The translations under genes were made by a program, and so were the position numbers. Positions 62,420 to 64,000 of a DNA stretch of 64,000 nucleotides are shown here, in pieces; the first letter of the stretch is position 1; each line of letters begins with the position of its first letter. Below the pieces are notes generated by a model that was not told the DNA's origin, searched no databases, and saw only the letters and a list, made by a program, of their open reading frames with translations. The stretch comes from an uncultured Reyranella sp. (lineage in GTDB: Bacteria > Pseudomonadota > Alphaproteobacteria > Reyranellales > Reyranellaceae), in the NCBI RefSeq assembly GCF_945957355.1, contig NZ_CAMFKM010000012.1, positions 1 to 64,000 of the forward strand. The letters run 5' to 3'.

Positions 62420-62893
62420 CTAATTCTTCCCGTGGCCGTGCGGCATGGCGCCCATCGCTTCGACGTTGAGCTGGATGTCGATGCTGCCGGCCTTCTCGAA
62501 GACAAGCGTCAGCGGCATCTTGGCGTCTTTGGCGAGCGGCGCCTTCAGCTCCATGAACATGATGTGATAGCCGCCGGGCTTCAACGCCACGGTGGCGCCC
62601 GGCGGAATCTCGAGCCCATTCTTCAACTCGCGCATGCGCATCACGTTGCCGTCCATCTGCATCTCGTGGATCTCGACCTTGTCCGATGTATTGCTGCGCG
62701 CGGCGACCAGCCGGTCCGTGACGGTCCCCTTGTTGGTGATGATCATGAATCCACCTCCGGTGCGTGCCGATGGCGGCGTGGCGCGGGTCCAGGGGGTCGT
62801 GATTTCGATCGAACCGATCTTGTAATCCTCGGCCGTTGCCGGCAGCGCGATGAGGGATAAGGCGGCAGCGAGGAAGAGACGGCGGCTTGTCAT
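62420..62893 (-). CDS. PCuAC-type periplasmic copper chaperone
   Basis: A 157-residue precursor with a signal peptide ending in LPATAE (about residue 22). ITTPWTRATPPSARTGGGFM is followed by the H(M)x10M-x21-HxM copper pattern: His and Met in VEIHEMQMDGNVMRMREL near residue 78, and His in GGYHIMFMELKAPL near residue 108. The C-terminal PHGHGKN adds two His. The family (DUF461) delivers Cu(I) to cytochrome oxidase or Sco. It precedes, on the same strand after 36 bases, no pathway gene; upstream is the TlpA-like gene. Confidence 0.92.
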   Translation of the reverse strand: MTSRRLFLAAALSLIALPATAEDYKIGSIEITTPWTRATPPSARTGGGFMIITNKGTVTDRLVAARSNTSDKVEIHEMQMDGNVMRMRELKNGLEIPPGATVALKPGGYHIMFMELKAPLAKDAKMPLTLVFEKAGSIDIQLNVEAMGAMPHGHGKN

Positions 62894-62929
62894 GATGGCA
62901 CTCCTGGTGGGTTGGTTGATGGAATTGGT

Positions 62930-63412
62930 TCAGCGGGTCTTCTGCGCGTCGAGCCAAGCGCGGACCTCTGCGAGGTCAGCGACTCCTGTGAGGACAGTCT
63001 CCTTGCCGTCGCGGTCGATCAGCATCGTGCGTGGCAACTCGCCCGCCCAGGCCGGATCGATCTCGTAGCGCAGCCGCTCATTGAAACGGTCGGCGAAGGC
63101 CCAGTTCTCGGCCTTTCCGAGATCGGCGCGCGCCAGCATGTCGGCAACTCGCGCCGGATCCTGCGGCACCGGATCGGCGGCGACCATGACGAGGCGCATA
63201 TCGGGCCGCTCGCTGCGCAGCCTGCCCCATTCCGGCATTTCGACGAGGCAGGGGGCGCAGGTCAGCCCCCAGAAGTGGATGACGGTCGGCTGGCCGTCAT
63301 GGGCGGCGCGCAGCTTGGACCAGCTTCCACGGCCGAACGATTGAAGGTCGGCGGACTGTGCGGCGGCCGAGGCGAGGCTCAGCACGAGGGCGAGGAGGAA
63401 CGTGCGGATCAT
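62930..63412 (-). CDS. TlpA-like thioredoxin-fold protein
   Basis: A 160-residue protein with an N-terminal signal peptide ending near AAAQSAD. VIHFWGLTCAPCLVEMPEW carries the CxxC active site (Cys-Ala-Pro-Cys, about residue 53), ELPRTMLIDRDGKE holds the cis-Pro, and the C-terminus matches TlpA/ResA-type oxidoreductases. It probably reduces disulfides or copper-site Cys in the periplasm, which fits the PCuAC gene just downstream. Its start overlaps the stop of the upstream sialidase-like gene by four bases (ATGA). Confidence 0.9.
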   Translation of the reverse strand: MIRTFLLALVLSLASAAAQSADLQSFGRGSWSKLRAAHDGQPTVIHFWGLTCAPCLVEMPEWGRLRSERPDMRLVMVAADPVPQDPARVADMLARADLGKAENWAFADRFNERLRYEIDPAWAGELPRTMLIDRDGKETVLTGVADLAEVRAWLDAQKTR

Positions 63413-64000
63413 GGCTGGTCCTCCAGCGGAATCAGGCGATAGCCGTCAGCCTTGGTGAGCCACGACAGATAGGCGCGGCCGGCGTTGGCGACGAGCAGGG
63501 GATGGTCGGAGGCGTCCGCGGTATCGGCGACGGTGCGCGGATCGCTCCAGGTGCGGCCGCTATCGCGGCTCACCTGCCAGCGCACCATCGACTTGGTGCC
63601 GTCGAACTCCTTCCACACCAGGTGGAGGGCGGTGCCGTTGGCCAGCAGATAGGGACGCGCCGGCTGGCGCCTGGGTGCCGACAGTGCTCGCGGCGCGCCG
63701 AACGGCGTGTCGCCGTTGTCGGCGCGGGCATAGAACAAGCCCTTGCGCGCCGATCCGTCGGTGAACCAGGCGACGTGATAGGAGCCGTTCGGAAGGATCG
63801 CAATGGTCGGCCCGTGATGCGGGCAGGCCTCGATTTTCCATTCGTCGGCGCTGACGCGGCGCACCGGGCCGGGAGTCTTCTCGTCCTTGAAAGTGACGAC
63901 GCCGTGGTCGCGGATCGAGCCGGGGAAGATGTTGCGGAACACCACGGCGGGCTTGCCGGGGCCGGCGAAGGCGACGCCGAGGCGGCAGCATTCGCAGGTA
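63409..64000 (-). CDS. Sialidase/BNR-fold exported protein, N-terminus outside window
   Basis: The reverse strand encodes the C-terminal 196 residues of a beta-propeller-like protein. Near the window edge CECCRLGVAFAGPGKPAVVF, then IFPGSIRDHGV, match bacterial exo-alpha-sialidase-like proteins. The Asp-box-type motif VSRDSGRTWSDP is near the C-terminus. The start is beyond base 64000. Sialic-acid cleavage is not implied; many family members bind metals or have no known substrate, and the CECC Cys cluster and TlpA-PCuAC context suggest a metal-related role. Confidence 0.75.
   Translation of the reverse strand, partial: TCECCRLGVAFAGPGKPAVVFRNIFPGSIRDHGVVTFKDEKTPGPVRRVSADEWKIEACPHHGPTIAILPNGSYHVAWFTDGSARKGLFYARADNGDTPFGAPRALSAPRRQPARPYLLANGTALHLVWKEFDGTKSMVRWQVSRDSGRTWSDPRTVADTADASDHPLLVANAGRAYLSWLTKADGYRLIPLEDQP

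Overview
This is a 64 kb stretch of a GC-rich bacterial chromosome, almost certainly alphaproteobacterial. The markers are an F1-ATPase inhibitor zeta subunit (DUF1476, a family largely confined to Alphaproteobacteria), small PurL with separate PurS and PurQ, two complete TRAP transporter operons, a monothiol glutaredoxin beside a BolA protein, and an imperfect inverted repeat of a type common between alphaproteobacterial genes. A Reyranella- or Rhizobiales-like soil organism fits, but the genus is inference. Genes are densely packed on both strands with many 1-16 base overlaps, and no gap without a gene exceeds about 280 bases. I saw no rRNA, tRNA, CRISPR array, transposase or phage genes.

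Layout. 1-6.1 kb: a peptide-type ABC binding protein cut by the window edge, an extradiol (LigB/DODA) dioxygenase, a 1157-residue Calx-beta surface or secreted protein, and an RcnB-like protein. 6.1-10.8 kb (minus): Grx4 and BolA downstream of purC-purS-purQ-purL. 10.9-15.7 kb: a ferritin-like diiron protein, then a minus-strand run of MaoC-like hydratase, Tat-exported carbonic-anhydrase-like protein, GT2 glycosyltransferase and methyltransferase, then the zeta subunit. 15.8-21.1 kb: TRAP operon 1, a HAD phosphatase, a secreted lectin-fold protein and an FAH-family hydrolase. 21.1-31.6 kb: TetR with an HSL-type esterase, two class III nucleotide cyclases, an ArsR/AHSA1/transglutaminase-like operon with a clear operator, DUF72, UspA, a receiver-domain protein, RadC and LysR. 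31.7-41.7 kb: a cysteine-dioxygenase-like cupin, a beta-lactamase-fold esterase, dienelactone hydrolase, Map, a CinA-type MPT-binding protein, an AbrB-type permease, a TPR-methyltransferase fusion and a CorC/HlyC protein.

41.8-49.3 kb: a plus-strand catabolic trio (amidase, flavoprotein dehydrogenase, Asp/Glu racemase superfamily) converging on TRAP operon 2, plus a bile-acid:Na+ symporter-family protein. 49.3-58.7 kb is richest in poorly known genes: a creatininase homologue lacking its metal motif, a DUF3617 protein, a membrane-anchored SGNH protein, orphan secreted proteins, and two paralogous small secreted proteins flanking a cupin. A D-aminoacylase-type amidohydrolase and a hydroxyacid dehydrogenase with an apparent CTG start lie in the same part. 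58.8-61.9 kb carries the most coherent metabolic system: a RibA-like URC1, a DUF1688 URC4 and uracil phosphoribosyltransferase, the core of the URC uracil-catabolic pathway. The right end holds a MAPEG protein, a long inverted repeat, and a minus-strand group of PCuAC copper chaperone, TlpA-like thioredoxin and a sialidase-fold protein cut by the window edge.

The gene content suggests an oligotrophic heterotroph that imports organic acids and peptides and salvages or degrades nitrogenous compounds. Functions are assigned from recognisable motifs and family knowledge; no database search was possible.
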